This document shows positions 45,916 through 58,006 of a stretch of DNA of 64,000 nt, one piece after another (position 1 is the stretch's first letter; the number at the start of each line of letters is the position of its first letter). The translations under genes and the position numbers were made by a program. The notes beneath the pieces were generated by a model. The model was not told the origin of the DNA. It saw nothing but the letters and a program-made list of their open reading frames with translations, and did no database searches. Origin of the DNA: Lepiota brunneoincarnata (taxonomy: Eukaryota; Basidiomycota; Agaricomycetes; Agaricales; Agaricaceae); NCBI GenBank assembly GCA_023014365.1, contig JAEBUN010000002.1, forward strand, positions 62,001-126,000, written 5' to 3'.

Positions 45916-47645
45916 TTACCTCCTCTCCTCGACTGGTATACTATCGTACGTAGGTGGTATTTCTTCGTTATTCTCCCTCGGGCTTTCATCTTCCTGCGGC
46001 AGCCTCCCAGCATCCTGATGGACAATCACACCCGCTCCACCTGGTTGTGTAGTGTTGAGCCCGGCTTTTTCGCCTCTTGGTGGTGGCGATCCAGAGGATG
46101 TCGGTGGCGAGGTAGGACGCGCATCGGGTCCAACATATCCTCCATGGAGACCCGACGAAGATCCTTGGGGCGGTGGGCCAGATCCGTGGTACGGGCCTAG
46201 AGACCCAGCGCCATAGGGTTGAACATTTGGATATTGGCCATACCCTTGATTTTGAGGATGCGGTGCACCGCCCATCTCGCCTTCCCCTATATTACTAACG
46301 ATAAGCCTCCCCCCTCCAAATGCCTCCCTTTCCTTGGCTATTCTGCCATAGGGAACAGCAGCTGTATGAGGATAAGGACCATAGGGGCCTGCTCCATGAC
46401 CATGACCTGATCCTGATCCCGAACCTTCCGATGGTGGTACGGAAGGACCAGGGGACGGACCCCGACCGAGTAAGGCGGCTCCAGCACTAGTCCCAGCGAC
46501 GGCACCCGGCACGGCGTAAGGAAGGCCAGAGGATGCAGTGGTGTATCCACCATCGCTACCGGGAGCGACCGGACCAGGGGCCCCATGGCCGTGCCAAGAC
46601 GACCCTGAACGACCAGGCCCTGCGCCTGGACCATAACCATAATACGCCGAAGGGGAGGTTGATGACGATGTTGTGGGGGGCGGCGGCGGAGAAACATTGG
46701 TATAGGGCTGGTATCCGGCAGCACTGGCACCCGCACCAATTCCTGCTGCGAGAGCATATTTCTCGAGGCTGGCTCGTCCGGGCTGTTGCCTCATCTCCGG
46801 AGCGACTCCTTGCGAGGCATTTGGGTAGGTAAAGGGGGTGATTGCAGCTGCGGCATTTTCGTCATCATCAAGGTTGAGGTGGGCGTTTTGGGCAGATACG
46901 ACGCGTGCAGGATCAAAGTTGCCGTCGAATTCTTCTTCCTTGGCCTGCCGGCGTTTGCGAAGGAGGATCCAGACTATAAGCACTAAGGCGCCTAATCCAG
47001 CAATGCCTGATGTGACTCGTGGGCAAATGAAAATAAAACAATAAATAGACGGGCTCATACCTCCGACTACTCCACCGATGATGGCACCTGTATTTGCCGA
47101 GCTGCCAGAATCATTATCCGGGGCGCTGGTGGACGGCGGGGTGAGGACGGTGACCTGAATGGTGGAGGTGTACACCTGTCCATCAGTGGTACCACTGGAG
47201 TGCATAAGCGACGAGATCGGGCATTGGAAGTCAGCTGCTTACACAACGGTGGACTCCATGATGCTTGGGGCAGGAGCGGAAAGGGTCGGAGTAAAGGATG
47301 TAGGTGGGGATGAAGAGGGGGGGACATCGGAGGAAACGGGGGGTGGGGAGGATACGGGTGGATTTGTTGGACTAGGAGAGGGGGTGGGTGTGGTGGGTGT
47401 GGTTGAAGTGGGTGTGGTTGAAGTGGGTGGAGGGGATGATGAGGTAGGGGTTGTAGACGATGATGTGGGGGTGGTCGAAGTGACGGTGGGCGTTAAAGAG
47501 GTGGTGGACGTTGGAAGAATAGTGGGAGTGACTGGAAAGGAAGAGTCAGCGTACGGTTGCTATTTGTGGGTGGAAGGAAAAAAAGGAAAAGGGCACCAGA
47601 AGAGGACCGGGATGTTGTGGACGATAATGGTGGAGAGGAGGACAT
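45916..47645 (-). CDS. Mucin-like single-pass membrane protein
   Basis: Exons 47645-47597, 47531-47243, 47194-47061 and 47006-45916 add to 1563 nt, 520 residues, in frame. The N-terminal 130 residues are Ser/Thr/Pro repeats (TSTTPTSSSTTPTSSSPPP), likely heavily O-glycosylated. A Gly-rich membrane span follows (GAIIGGVVGGIAGLGALVLI) with a basic stop-transfer KRR. The long cytoplasmic tail is rich in Gly/Pro/Tyr/Ser and ends PPTYDSIPVEERR, with a PPxY motif that WW proteins such as Rsp5-type ligases bind. The layout is that of fungal Mid2/SKG6-like wall sensors. No clear signal peptide is seen with this ATG, so an upstream exon may be missing. The intron at 47007-47060 has no stop and is a multiple of three. 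Confidence 0.7.
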
Positions 47646-47659
47646 GGTATTAAGAAGAA

Positions 47660-48048
47660 GCGCTGAGCCTCGAGGCTAGTCCATCGATGGATGATCAATG
47701 AAGTTCATGTGCACATCACGGGCGGCTGAGGAGCCTCGAGGCAAGCTCTGGAGTGGAGCACTCACCAGTGGCCATCGTCGTCTAATCTAACATTCGTCCT
47801 CTGCGGTCTCCCACGCTCGTTGTTATGTTCTGTGTATTTGTTTGCGTCATCAACTACATATTTTATTTCCTACATTACATCACATCTGTCCCTTTTTTTT
47901 AGAATCGCGTGATGGAGTATCCGACACACAAGGACCTACCAGCCACTGCCAAAATGCTTCTAGCTTGTTCCTGGGAGGGGGTTCCTCGTAACTACAACCA
48001 TAGAATCAGTACCACCACCATCAAATCAAACCCGTCCGTTTCTCGGGC
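47660..48048. promoter_or_regulatory. Region upstream of the mucin-like gene
   Basis: No gene. It lies between the 5' end of the mucin-like gene and the 3' end of the permease, so it should hold the promoter of the first; no specific site can be named. Confidence 0.4.
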
Positions 48049-50344
48049 CTACCTATCAGCGTCAATCTCATCAAGACCAGAGACAAAGTCCATCTCTCCG
48101 GCTTTGATAGGCCCTTGTCTATAATAAAACCTGCCCACCACGTACATGATGGGAAAGAGCACAAGAGGGAGATAATTCGTGACAAAGGTATCAACCGCCC
48201 ACTGGTTACGCAAGAAAACCTGCCACCCACTCGTCTACACCCGCGGTTAGCCCAAGTCAACCAAGCGCAAGAGAAGGTATCAAGCTTACGGTACAGATCA
48301 AAAGAGTAAGCACCATCGTATACCACGCAGCGAACGGCTGCAGCTTCGATGCATAAGGCAGCTTCATACGATCAATCCCCTGAGCTTTCAACCCACTATG
48401 AAACCGTATGTAGGTGACGGCGATTCCAAACCATGTCATGAGACCGGCCACAGCAGTCATGTTCACAAACCACCCAAATACTTTCCCAGCACCCTTAGAT
48501 ACACTCATAAATGCCAGCAGAGCAAAGAGGGCAGAAAACGCGACAGCAACATAGGGCAGACCCCTCTTGGTTGTTTTGAGGAATATCTTGGGTGCATTCC
48601 CAGCAACAGCCAGCCCATCTGCCTCCCGGTCAATCAGGTCAAAACTGGGGCTAAGGAACAGAACATACAGATGGCACGGGAGCTCGTGTATAGATTACTT
48701 GTAGCACAAGACCATGCAGAGGTCAAAATACAAGCATTGATGACCTATGACAGTAAGAACCCACCCAGCCGCGCTATCAAAACCAATACACTCACATGGG
48801 GGAGGACACTGATCCCCGCGTTCTGGATGGCAATAACAAAAGGAGAAGACGCAGCAGTTCCATCAGTCAAGTTCAACCCTTGAGAGTTCGAAGGTATCAA
48901 CAACCCAATAATCAATGTGCCGCCGAAATAGAATAAGATGATCCCTTATTGCTGTAGGATGAGATCCTGCAGTATTCGAATGGCCGGAGGTCAGACTAAC
49001 GAATATAGACACGTCTGATAGCCCTAGGGAGGTTGCGTCTTGGGTTCTTCGCCTCGGCAGCGGCAATCTGGGTTGAACCATCGATAATGAGCACTCTACC
49101 AGAATCCCGAGTTTGTTACATACTGCCACAATTTCCGTCCCGATGAACGAAAAGGCTGCCTGTGTCATTACTGCCCACCAACCAAGGAACTGTCCTTCCG
49201 ATCCACCGATTCCGTGAAATTGCACGAAAGGCCCCGGATTCTTCCAATACCGAAATCCGATACGATCGTGATTTGGACCACCTGTGCTGGCCGTGAGCTT
49301 GAATATGTATCTTGACACGCATCCATTAACCTCCAAGGTCAAGCACGATCCCAAGTATAATCAAGCCAACAATCGTTAAGACCTTTATCGAGCTGCTCGG
49401 ACCACAGCCATTATTAGCTCGGTAAAATGGACTACTCAAGCAAGCGCCTCACGCAAAAATAAATTCAGCCTCGCCATATGCGCCTACTAGTATATCAGAC
49501 ACAAATCCCCTTCCAAATTGATTACGCACCAGCCCCAAGGAAATTGATGATGATAGTGACCAGCATCGTTACCGTCACCCAGACCGCGGGGTTAACAGCA
49601 CGATTCCAAAAGCTAATCAGCACCGCGGCAGCAGACAACTCTGCTGGAAGGATGAATGTCCAATTGTACCTACGTATGTAAAAAAAAAAACAAGATCAAT
49701 GGAGCATGCCAGACCCACGCAACAGGTGTGCTCACCAATAATTCCAACCCATTGCAAATGAAAACGCCGGATCAACAAAACGTTCCGCTAGCCTGATGTG
49801 ACCGCCAGGGATCGGCAAAAACGCAATCATTTCACCGATGGATATCTAAAGATGCCGAGCGAATTGATATTGAGTAGCTGATCTGCGCATCCGAGGGATA
49901 CAGAATTTTACCGTAGCGGAATAACATATGGAGCCCATAGTCATAAATCCGAGCCATAGACCTATACATCAGCTGAGCAAACTTGACGATAGCCATCTAG
50001 AAGAACACATATATGCACCGATGGGTCCTCCATTCCGCAACGAAGTTGCCGTTCCCAAAAAAAGGCCTAGAAGAGTCGTCCTCGACTGCTAAATAACGGC
50101 CTGCAAATACGAGAGTGACCCACCAGTTCCAATTACACCACCGATACTTAGGGATCGGGTCAGTAGCCGAGCCCGTCGACATGCCAACTACACACCTTAT
50201 CATTGATATGTGACGATTTTTGAGTTGACGTATGAGTTTTCCATCGCCGGTACCACGGCTATCTACACCCGGAGGCGAGCCCGTGGAGGATTCAAGGTCA
50301 GAGCCACTGCGATTGTACCTCGTATCATCCTTTTTCTCCTCCAT
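48049..50344 (-). CDS. Amino acid permease, fungal AAT (YAT) family
   Basis: Many short exons. ATG 50344 (MEEKKDDTRYNRSGSDLES), stop at 48051-48049 after LDEIDADR. Across two introns the N-terminus reads HISMISIGGVIGTGLFLGTA, the family hallmark GG-IGTGLF. Further on: RFVDPAFSFAMGWNYW-type helix 3 and FILPAELSAAAVLISFW, LIILGIVLDLGG, RIGFRYWKNPGPF, WWAVMTQAAFSFIGTEIVA, AIQNAGISVLPHV, FGWFVNMTAVAGLMTWFGI and the late signature TYIRFHSGLKAQGIDR. About 12 spans are expected. These plasma-membrane proton symporters import amino acids. I saw no frame break, though each internal splice was not checked. The gene is divergent from the next permease. Confidence 0.85.
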
Positions 50345-51008
50345 AACAAGCGTGAGTGGGTAACTGCGAGTAAAACAATAGGAGGAGGACACAAGGTTGT
50401 TTATCAAGCGCACCTGAGGATACACATGTGAGCAAGTTATTAACAGTAGAGGCTAGCACCCATAACCAAACAGTGATGGCCGATGGGAACAAGATACATC
50501 ATTGCTTTTATCTTTAGAAACGATCCACATGGGCAGACCAAATTAGCCCCTCTTGCGGGGCGAGTGGCGTTATGTAGGAGCCATGGACCATTGACTGACG
50601 GCCTGCGATGGTGCGGAAGGCAAACTGACAGAGTCCTCTTCGTGGCCCCTAAAGTATCTTCCTGTGCCTGTCATTGTGACACTGCATAAGCGAGTAATTT
50701 GGAAAAGGACCAGGAACGTGGTCATGCAGGTGGACTTATAGGTACCGTTATTGCCGCGATAATTAGGGCGCCAACGCCATTTCGCCCACAAGCGAGAGGC
50801 TTCACAACATCACATGTTGCTCTGTTTACGTGCAAAGTTCTCACGGTCTCGCGAGTTCGTCCAGCAGCGCCTAGCACCAAATGGCACCTGGCGGCGAGGA
50901 CGCGGTGAGAACCCACCTGCCTGTCATGTAGCCTGTGAACTCTTCGCCTAAAGGGACTTCCCCCACGCCGTGTGGATGCATGCCTATCGTCTATAAGTAG
51001 CTCTACGA
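50345..51008. promoter_or_regulatory. Shared divergent promoter of two permeases
   Basis: About 660 bases between two genes that point away from each other. No gene is visible inside. A shared regulatory region is an inference from layout; I did not find a convincing run of GATA or other sites. Confidence 0.4.
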
Positions 51009-53299
51009 ATGGCACTTATGATAAGTACCTTCGATAGCCACCTGCAATGGAGAGGCAAGCCTGAGTACTCAGTCCAAGAGCACGAAGGAAGCAGGTCGGT
51101 CAACGAGACGAGGATGACGCGATCCTGGCCAGGTTGGGTTACAAGAGCGAGTTTAGACGCGATTTTTCCGTATGTCCGCACCTATAATATATCTTTCAGC
51201 ATTAATTCAATTGCCGGGACGGTTACACCGTAGCTCTTGCAAACGATCGGGTTCGCCTTCTCCATAATGGGCGTATGTGCCTCGGTCTCTTCAACGTTCT
51301 ATTTTCCATTGATAACCGGTGAGCCAACATGCGACGACGACTAGGGTCTGTCCTTTCAACGTGCGATGAAATATTTAGCTGGGCACCTTGGAATGGTCTT
51401 TGGCTGGATCATACCAAGCCTTTTTGTCATCTGTGTAGCCTTATCATTGGCTGAATTAACCTCAGTCCATGCCGTGAGCCCTCAGTCATCTCAGCCTCAG
51501 AACTCAGTCAAGTTAAACCCAGAGCTATCCCAGAACAAGTGCTGGATTATACTATTTCTCGGCGAAACTAGCACCTCCGAGATACGCGCCGCTCATCAGT
51601 TGGATGACTGGCTGGGCGAATGTCACCGGCCAGATCTTACTGGTATGCTCAATCGAGTTTGTCAAGTAAACTTCTCCATTGTCGTATATGATATATTCGT
51701 TATTAATTGAATAAACAACAGTGCCCAGATGATAACGACAGCAATTGCTGTAGGCTCAGATGGGACGGTTAACCTCGGCCCTGGTCCAACTTTCGGGATC
51801 CTCCTACTTAATGTCCTCTCGAATGCTATTGTGTGCGCCTCGGGTTCACGGACCGTGGCTCGTCTATCATTGTTCACAGGTCTCATAAATGGTTCGTCCC
51901 AGACTAATTCGATAGATTTGGTCAATATCAAACGTGAAATATAGTCGGGACCACGATCTCTATAGCTATAGCTCTGATCGTTGTGCCAGGGAAGAACAGA
52001 GTCCCCGCTAAAGATGCGTTCACACTCCTAGAAAATAATACTGGTTGGGACAACAGTACGCATCATATCCACCGCCCAAATTTACCCATGCTCACTTCCG
52101 TCGTCCAAGGTGGTTGGGCATTCATCATGTCTTTTACCGCCGCCATGTGGATTCTGACAGGATGTAAGCCCCAGCTGCTCCAAACGACAGTAATACCTGC
52201 CCCACTCACATCGTGATGCTGCCCCCCCCCCTCCACAGATGACGCCGCTGCGCATATCTCTGAAGAAGTTTCGGGTGCGGCACGCTCTGCCCCAATCGCT
52301 ATCCTTTCTGGGGTACTAGGTACAGAAGTTCTGGCCTTCTTCCTCTTCCTCGCGGCCAGCTTTGCCTCGACTAACATAACTGACATCGTCAACACAAATC
52401 TATACATGCCGATGGGCCAAGTTTACTTAAACACATTTGGTAAAAAAGGGATGTTAGCTGTATGGAGTCTCTGCATTCTCGTCCAAGTGAGCCACCCTCT
52501 CTCCCTTCTATCAACAAATCCTCCACCGCAGCAACTCACAATGTCTGTCCGTCCAGTGGGTCAATGGCGTCACACAAGGCGTCGACGCCTCCAGAGTCAC
52601 CTTCGCTCTCGCCAGAGACAATGGTTTACCGGGTTCACAATGGTGGAAGCAAATCCATCCCAGAACCAAGACACCCACATACGCCGTCTGGCTCGTCATG
52701 GCCATCTCAGCCATCATCGGCGTCCTAGTCTGGTCTGAGACTGCCTTATCCTCCCTCGCTGGGTACGTTCGCATTGGTTTCACTCCCTGCTAAATATATC
52801 ACGAACCTCGCTGATCATTTGATGCAGTGCGACCGTAGCAAGCCTGTATATCTCCTACGCCATCCCTATTTTTCTCCGCATCACCTACGGACATAAGAAT
52901 TTCGTCCCAGGACCATTCAGCCTCGGACGATGGTCGAGACCTATCGGGGCTATCGCAGTGCTATGGGCACTCTTCGTCAGCGTCGTCCTTCTCTTCCCAT
53001 TGAATCCACACATTAGAAGCTCCAATGATATGAGTATGTTTCACAGCTATACTGTGTGCTGCTGTCTACTGAATTCTATGACTAAAGATTACGCAGTCGT
53101 GATCTTCTCTGCAGTATTTCTCTTCTCTGCACTATCCTGGGTCCTATCTGCGCGCAAATGGTTTCGCGGACCTGTTCCTAATATAAGCGCAGAGGACATG
53201 GCGAAGGTGGCCACTTCTGATCAAGATTTACGAGCTGAGAAAACTGGGTCTCCGCAGGAGAGCGTGGGTGGGACGTTGGAGAAGGCTGAGTCTGGATAA
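51009..53299 (+). CDS. Amino acid/GABA-type permease (APC superfamily)
   Basis: Not the AAT subfamily of its neighbour. From about 51105 it reads EDDAILARLGYKSEFRRDFS, then after an intron LLQTIGFAFSIMGVCASVSS, STFYFPLITAGHLGMVFGW and SLFVICVALSLAELTS, the pattern of fungal GABA/choline/polyamine-type permeases. Further: FGILLLNVLSNAIVCASGSR, WAFIMSFTAAMWILTGYDAA, HISEEVSGAARSAPIAILSG, WVNGVTQGVDASRVTFALAR, FVPGPFSLGRW, and the tail ending GGTLEKAESG at 53299. About 12 spans. The first exon is uncertain (51009 is only the nearest ATG). The segment after SVHAVSPQ (about 51480-51600) is poorly conserved. Its 3' end has been copied at least three times to the right. Confidence 0.78.
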
Positions 53300-53391
53300 A
53301 CATTCCGAGAAAGTCATTATTGAGTGAAATATACTCGACTGCATAAATACATGACTATATGATGTCTACCATTTTGTCCAGTCCCCTTCCG

Positions 53392-53586
53392 TCAATGAGA
53401 ACTCTCCGGCACTGGCTCACCAATGACCTGCTCCTGCACAGGTGCACCAACAGGCACATCGGATAGGATATCCAGATACGCTATTGTTGCAAAATTAAGA
53501 TTTAGACAAAGTCCTTACCATTGACCAACTCGCTCTTCTCGTTGTCCATCACTTCTTGTGCTCTCCCTCTCGGTGCTTCCTCTGGG
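53392..53586 (-). CDS. Possible small two-exon gene, unknown
   Basis: Exons 53586-53519 (acceptor TTGTAG before it) and 53480-53392, joined over a 38-nt intron, read MDNEKSELVNAYLDILSDVP then VGAPVQEQVIGEPVPESSH and stop. A further upstream exon is likely because the frame is open before the ATG (PEEAPRGRAQEV). It has no CaaX end, so it is not a lipopeptide pheromone. Function unknown. Confidence 0.35.
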
Positions 53587-53951
53587 CTACAATAGGCAGA
53601 CCATGCGCATAGGTTGTTTGTCCTTAGACGAGTCGAGCACTTGGTAAGATTACATGTCTTTCCCGATTTTTCCTGATCTTTGATTGGTGGATGTGCTCAA
53701 GATTTTATATTTGAGACAAAAGTATGGCTACACTTGAAAAGAGACGATTCCCACTTCTGTGAGCAGTCTTACCACAAAAAGTTCTTATTCACACTAATTC
53801 ACGCTAATTCACACCTGATTTCTTGATGATCCGTGACTTGGGCAAATTAGCCTGTGATTCGCCGTGTGAATTAGCATGTGCTAATTAGCCCAAGGCTCCT
53901 GGATTCCGGGACGACTGGGAAAACTCCATTCAACACTCAGCACCCTTTCTG

Positions 53952-55515
53952 ATGGATATACCACATGAGGAGAACATCACGCCAACGCGTACTACGAAAG
54001 TTATGTCTTCAGAAGAGGAGTGGTTCGGTCAAACCAACCCCTATGACCTCACCGAGACAGACCGTTTGGATGGAGATAACGAGCACTTACAGCATATTAC
54101 GTGTTGCAGCACTCGATGGAAAATTACGGACTTCATCAAGTTGGATAGCAGCTTGCTCAATGCATTGATTCAACGGCTTGCTGGGGATGAGGGTATTGTG
54201 ATAGGAGGAGCGAGCTCCGAGAATTTGATTCCCGATGCATCGGACCAGCCTAATGACTGGTTTATGGGTGACTACGTGTAGGTTAACATCATTCGATCAT
54301 AGCGCTATCCCTAGGTTGTTCTGTGGGTGCTCCAGGGTTGAAGTTTCATGGAGATCACACCAGCCAAATAATTTTCAACCCAGGGCTAGTGGTGATGGCC
54401 CTGTTCTTGGCCACCCACTGTCGATCAAGTCCACATCAATCAGCAGGTTTGACGACGAGAGCCAAGTTCACTGACTGTCTCGATCGCTGGCTTGCGAGTC
54501 TAGAGCCCAGTAACGTTATGATTCAACATAGCACCCCAAACAGGTCCAAAAATTGGGACTGATCAGTATGCTGAAACACCGCATAGCCGCTAGTGCACAC
54601 GGTAGATCGGGGTAACATACCCCTGAACGAACTCCAACCCTGTAACTGGCAGTTAATAAGCTAGGTGCGCAGATGTGTGAAGATCCAGCCCAATTGTCTA
54701 TCCAAAACCCTGACTAACGATTATGCGGCATCGCGTTCCATCGATACTTCAAGCAGTTGTAATCTTTTGGACCCACCAACGGATTTGGCATTTAAGGCGT
54801 TCAGCTGCTGTGGGGTCCAGGTTACCTCGACTCTCTCACACCCAAACTACGCTCAAGACTTCGCACCTTGCACGCGAATTAGCAAATGATCCTCAGATCC
54901 CACAGAAAGTAGTTGTTTTGACTGAACATTTCTTATGTTTATTGATTGAATATCAACAGGCTAAATAAAGATAAAAATGGTACGGTTGAGCAACTTCTGC
55001 GTTTTCATCCATGATGTCGTAAAAGAATAGCCGAAGGAGAAATAACCGAAAAAGAAAGAGCCGAAAAAGAAAGAGCCGAAAAAGAAAGAGCCGAAAAAAA
55101 AAGAGCCAAAAAAGAAAGAGCCGAAGAAAGAAGAGCCGAAAAAGAAAGAGCCGAAAACGAAAGAGCCGAAAAAGAAAGAGCCGAGGCGATAGCACGTGAG
55201 GAAAAAGAGTCCAAAGAGAACAGACATAAGGCTAGTGAAGATGAGCAACGGGAAATGATAGAGGGTATGTTGGCACTGTGTGTGCAAAGGGGGAAGGATA
55301 GGAAAGCGGCGGAGGGGCGATTCATGCAGGCAGCCATGGCACGGCAGGCGACACACCGGATACGACTACAGAAGGAGAGGGAGCGAAAGCTTCGGGAGGC
55401 AGAGGCGAAACGGCTTTGTGAGAAACGGCAAGAGATGAGGATGGAAAAAGCGCGGAAGAAAGAAGCAGAAGCGCGGAGGAAAGCATCCAAACAGCGGAGG
55501 AAAGAGCAAAGCTGA
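53952..55515 (+). CDS. Coiled-coil gene, copy 1 of a duplicated module
   Basis: Exons are not fully resolved. The first open part (53952-54281) reads MDIPHEENITPTRTTKVMSS.., the next (from about 54323) APGLKFHGDHTSQIIFNPGL and VVMALFLATHCRS, then LDPPTDLAFKAFSCCGVQV (about 54765-54830). The last exon (about 55030-55515) is an Ala/Glu/Lys/Arg coiled coil built on AEKER repeats and continuing EDEQREMIEGMLALCVQRGK and FMQAAMARQATH. The middle and the coiled coil recur at 59745-60991, except that the AEKER block is missing there. Not a family I recognise. Stops between the parts need introns, and some parts may be dead. Confidence 0.45.
55030..55179 (+). repeat. 15-bp minisatellite coding AEKER
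   Basis: Ten units of GCCGAAAAAGAAAGA with few changes, exactly 15 bases apart, so five residues per unit and always in frame. At the matching place of copy 2 (about 60360) the sequence jumps straight to GGCGATAGCACGTGAGG. Confidence 0.92.
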
Positions 55516-55859
55516 TAGAAGCTAAGGAAACGAATGGAGCGTTAAATCGCTGGAAATCCGCCTGGATACGGGCAAACTTTCCTGCCCCTAAACGACCGTG
55601 CTCCGGCACAGGTACAATTGACTGACTTGATCATGCCGACGCAGCCTAACCCCATTCTGCAACCCTTACAAAAGAAGCAAAGTGTAGCACCGCTTGCATG
55701 GCAGCTCCCGACTGGCCTCTGATTCTTGACTGCTCAGCAGACGTCACGTTTTGTTTAGACCACCACATAGACAAGTACTTGCGTCAAGAAAACCCCCGTA
55801 AAACAAAAAAAAAACCCAAACAGTGTCAGGGTCCTCGCTGACCGTGGTGACGCCTCCAA

Positions 55860-56640
55860 TGCTGGCTGGACGAATCCCTGCTTTATCGTCCAAGCGAAGT
55901 CTTCTCCTTCCTATCAACGAAATCCTCCACCACAATGACTCACGGGGTCCGTCCGTCCGATGGGTCAGCAGCACCGACACCCCCAAAGCCCACCTTGGCT
56001 CTCGCCAGAGACAACAGTTTACCAGGTTCACAATGGTAAAACCCAACGCACCCCCGAACCAAGACACCCACATATGCAGTTTGGCTCTTCATGGCCATCT
56101 CAATCATTACCGGCATCCGAGACCGCCTTATCTTCCCTCGTTGGGTACAATCGCTTTGGTTTCACTCCCTATTAAAGATATCATGAACCCCAATGATCAT
56201 TTGATACAGTGCGACCGTAGCAAGTCCATACACCTCCTACATCATCCCCGTTTCTCTCCACATCACCTACGGACATAAGGATTTCATCCCAGGACCACCC
56301 AGCCTCAGTCGAGGCTTATTGGGGCCATCACAGCGCTAGGGGCACTCTTCGTCGGCGTTACCCCCCCTCTTCCCATTGAATCCACACATCAGAAGCTCCA
56401 ATGATATGAGTGCGTTTCATAGCACCACGCTGCTGTCTACTCATTTTAGGCTGAAATGCCCTGAGGCCAAAGATTACGCAGTCGTGATCTTCTGTGCAAT
56501 ATTCTCTTCTCTGCACGCAAATGATTTTCACGGGACCTGTTCCTAAATAACCGCAGAGGACACGGCAAAGGCATTCACGAGCTGAGAAAACTAGGTCCCC
56601 CATGGAAGAGCGTGGGGGGGTGTGGGACGTTGGTGAGAGC
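55860..56640 (+). pseudogene. Fragment of the neighbouring permease, 3' half
   Basis: Aligns with 52490-53290 through coding and intron sequence alike: GGTTTCACTCCCTATTAAAG, TCATTTGATACAGTGCGACC, CACCTACGGACATAAGGATT, ACGCAGTCGTGATCTTCTG. Introns are kept, so it is a DNA copy, not a retrocopy. Many small indels and stops break all frames. Confidence 0.85.
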
Positions 56641-56955
56641 ACTGTAAAAAAGGGGGAGGTCAGGGCGCCAATACTCACAGTGGTAACACATGAGAACACT
56701 GGCTTCCCACCCCGGCGCGGAGGGCACTGGCTTGTCTGGCGCAGCGGGGTCGCATCTAGCCTGTTCAGGTTTCACACGCTGTCTAAGGAAAAAGAATGGT
56801 ATTCTGGATATTGGCATATTGTGGGATAGAGTACTTGGTTGAAATCGATGATGGGTCATTGCCCACACCATTGAAAGAGGCCCTGCCCACAATAAACTCA
56901 ACATCGCGGCCATCGTATTCACCTAGCCAATGCAAACGACCGAGCATTTCCGAAG
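56640..56955 (-). pseudogene. Truncated DUF3669 gene, copy 1
   Basis: Matches the DUF3669 gene at 61540-62608 in its intron and the end of exon 1 (minus-strand frame with LGRLHWLGEYDGRDVEF). Most of exon 2 is deleted, and exon 1 breaks off at about 56950, inside the GE(M)LGRLH part. Confidence 0.8.
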
Positions 56956-57082
56956 CCATAAATGCGCTTCTGCCTGAGGCCTGAGAGCCGGAAATCCCAT
57001 CGAAGTGATGTCCATTTCTGGGATGTGCATACGCCTTCCTCTGGCTGACTACAAAGGTCGTGTTGGGTGCTGTATATTTTCA

Positions 57083-58006
57083 GAGCCCAACCGACCTACC
57101 AGCGGTCGACTACAATTTCATCAGTTGTTGGAGGGGGCACTGCGGGGTCTACCGTGGTGGCCAGGCTGGGCGAGAATCCCTCGTTTCAAGATTCTTGTCA
57201 TCGAAGCTAGACCATCGTAAGCTCGGTTTCAGACAATAGCGGATAACCCTAGTGTCAGTAAAAACTTCACGAAGCAGCCAGCAAGCCTGAACAGCTTTGG
57301 GACCAATCCCCCTGTCACAACGTATGCCCGATCCCTCCTGCTAATCGTTAACTTTGCCAACCTATCCATCTAGCTTCAACCAAACGGCCGCCCCAGCGGA
57401 ATGGAATAAATTCCACACGGGCCCCCTCTCGTGTAGATTTTAAGAACCTTATCGGATGGTGCGCCTTCCCAAGGCTGGGGAGAATTCACCCTATATCGAG
57501 GTAGTCCCTGGAACCATCACTGCCTCTACAACTTCCGGTAAGTGATAGGATGGATGTATCTTGGGTTGAGTATCAAGAAGCGGCAATATGTATACCAAAC
57601 ACAAATGCGACGCTTTCGTTGTTTGTAACAAACTTAAACCCTGTCTTTCGTGAGTCGGTCAATTACCCATTTTGAACTGTTAGACCTTGACAGACCCTTT
57701 CTTACCCCCCAGGATCGACTTCCAATTCTTAAAAGAACCTGTCGACACGGCCATTATTCGTGAAGGCATCTACAGTGCCTGCAGACTCTTTTCCGCACCC
57801 CTATGGGAATCCGAAGTATTCGATACGGGTCTCGCCTCCCGCTAACGCGACCACCGAGGCGGTTGGGGGTTATTGATGCCTCTGTCTTCGTGAGTCGTAA
57901 ATGGTTTTCTGGACCAAGGTTGGGGCTGATGGAGGTTGTTTTAACCGTATGTACCCTGTGGAGATACTCACGTACCTGTTTATGCTCTTGCCGAGCGCGC
58001 ATCTGA
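57083..58006 (+). pseudogene. Broken GMC oxidoreductase
   Basis: At about 57125-57215 two neighbouring frames give VVGGGTAGSTVVARLGENPS then KILVIEARPS, the FAD-binding start of GMC (choline dehydrogenase/aryl-alcohol oxidase) enzymes, with one frame slip before and one after it. Later pieces read FTKQPASLNSFGTNP (about 57265) and FLKEPVDTAIIREGIYSACR then LFSAPLW (about 57725-57805), which fit the C-terminal GMC domain. Most of the 600-residue enzyme between them is missing, as are the catalytic His pair. A decayed remnant. Confidence 0.6.

Larger units (their letters stand above)
54345..56955. repeat. Segmental duplication, copy 1
   Basis: Aligns in order and orientation with 59740-61935: the GCCAAATAATTTTCAACCC segment, the LDP..AFKAFSCCG exon, the coiled coil, ACCGCAGAGGACACGGCAAA and the DUF3669 fragment. 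Copy 1 has the extra 15-bp repeat block (55030-55179) and about 690 bp of permease-derived sequence (about 55860-56545) that copy 2 lacks. Confidence 0.85.

Noticed and set aside
53392..53586. Lipopeptide mating pheromone precursor
   Set aside because: Small and multi-exon, but the end is ESSH, not a CaaX prenylation signal.
54953..55490. Minus-strand frames rich in Leu/Phe/Ser over the minisatellite
   Set aside because: They are the reverse of the AEKER repeat; the plus strand continues as a normal coiled coil.
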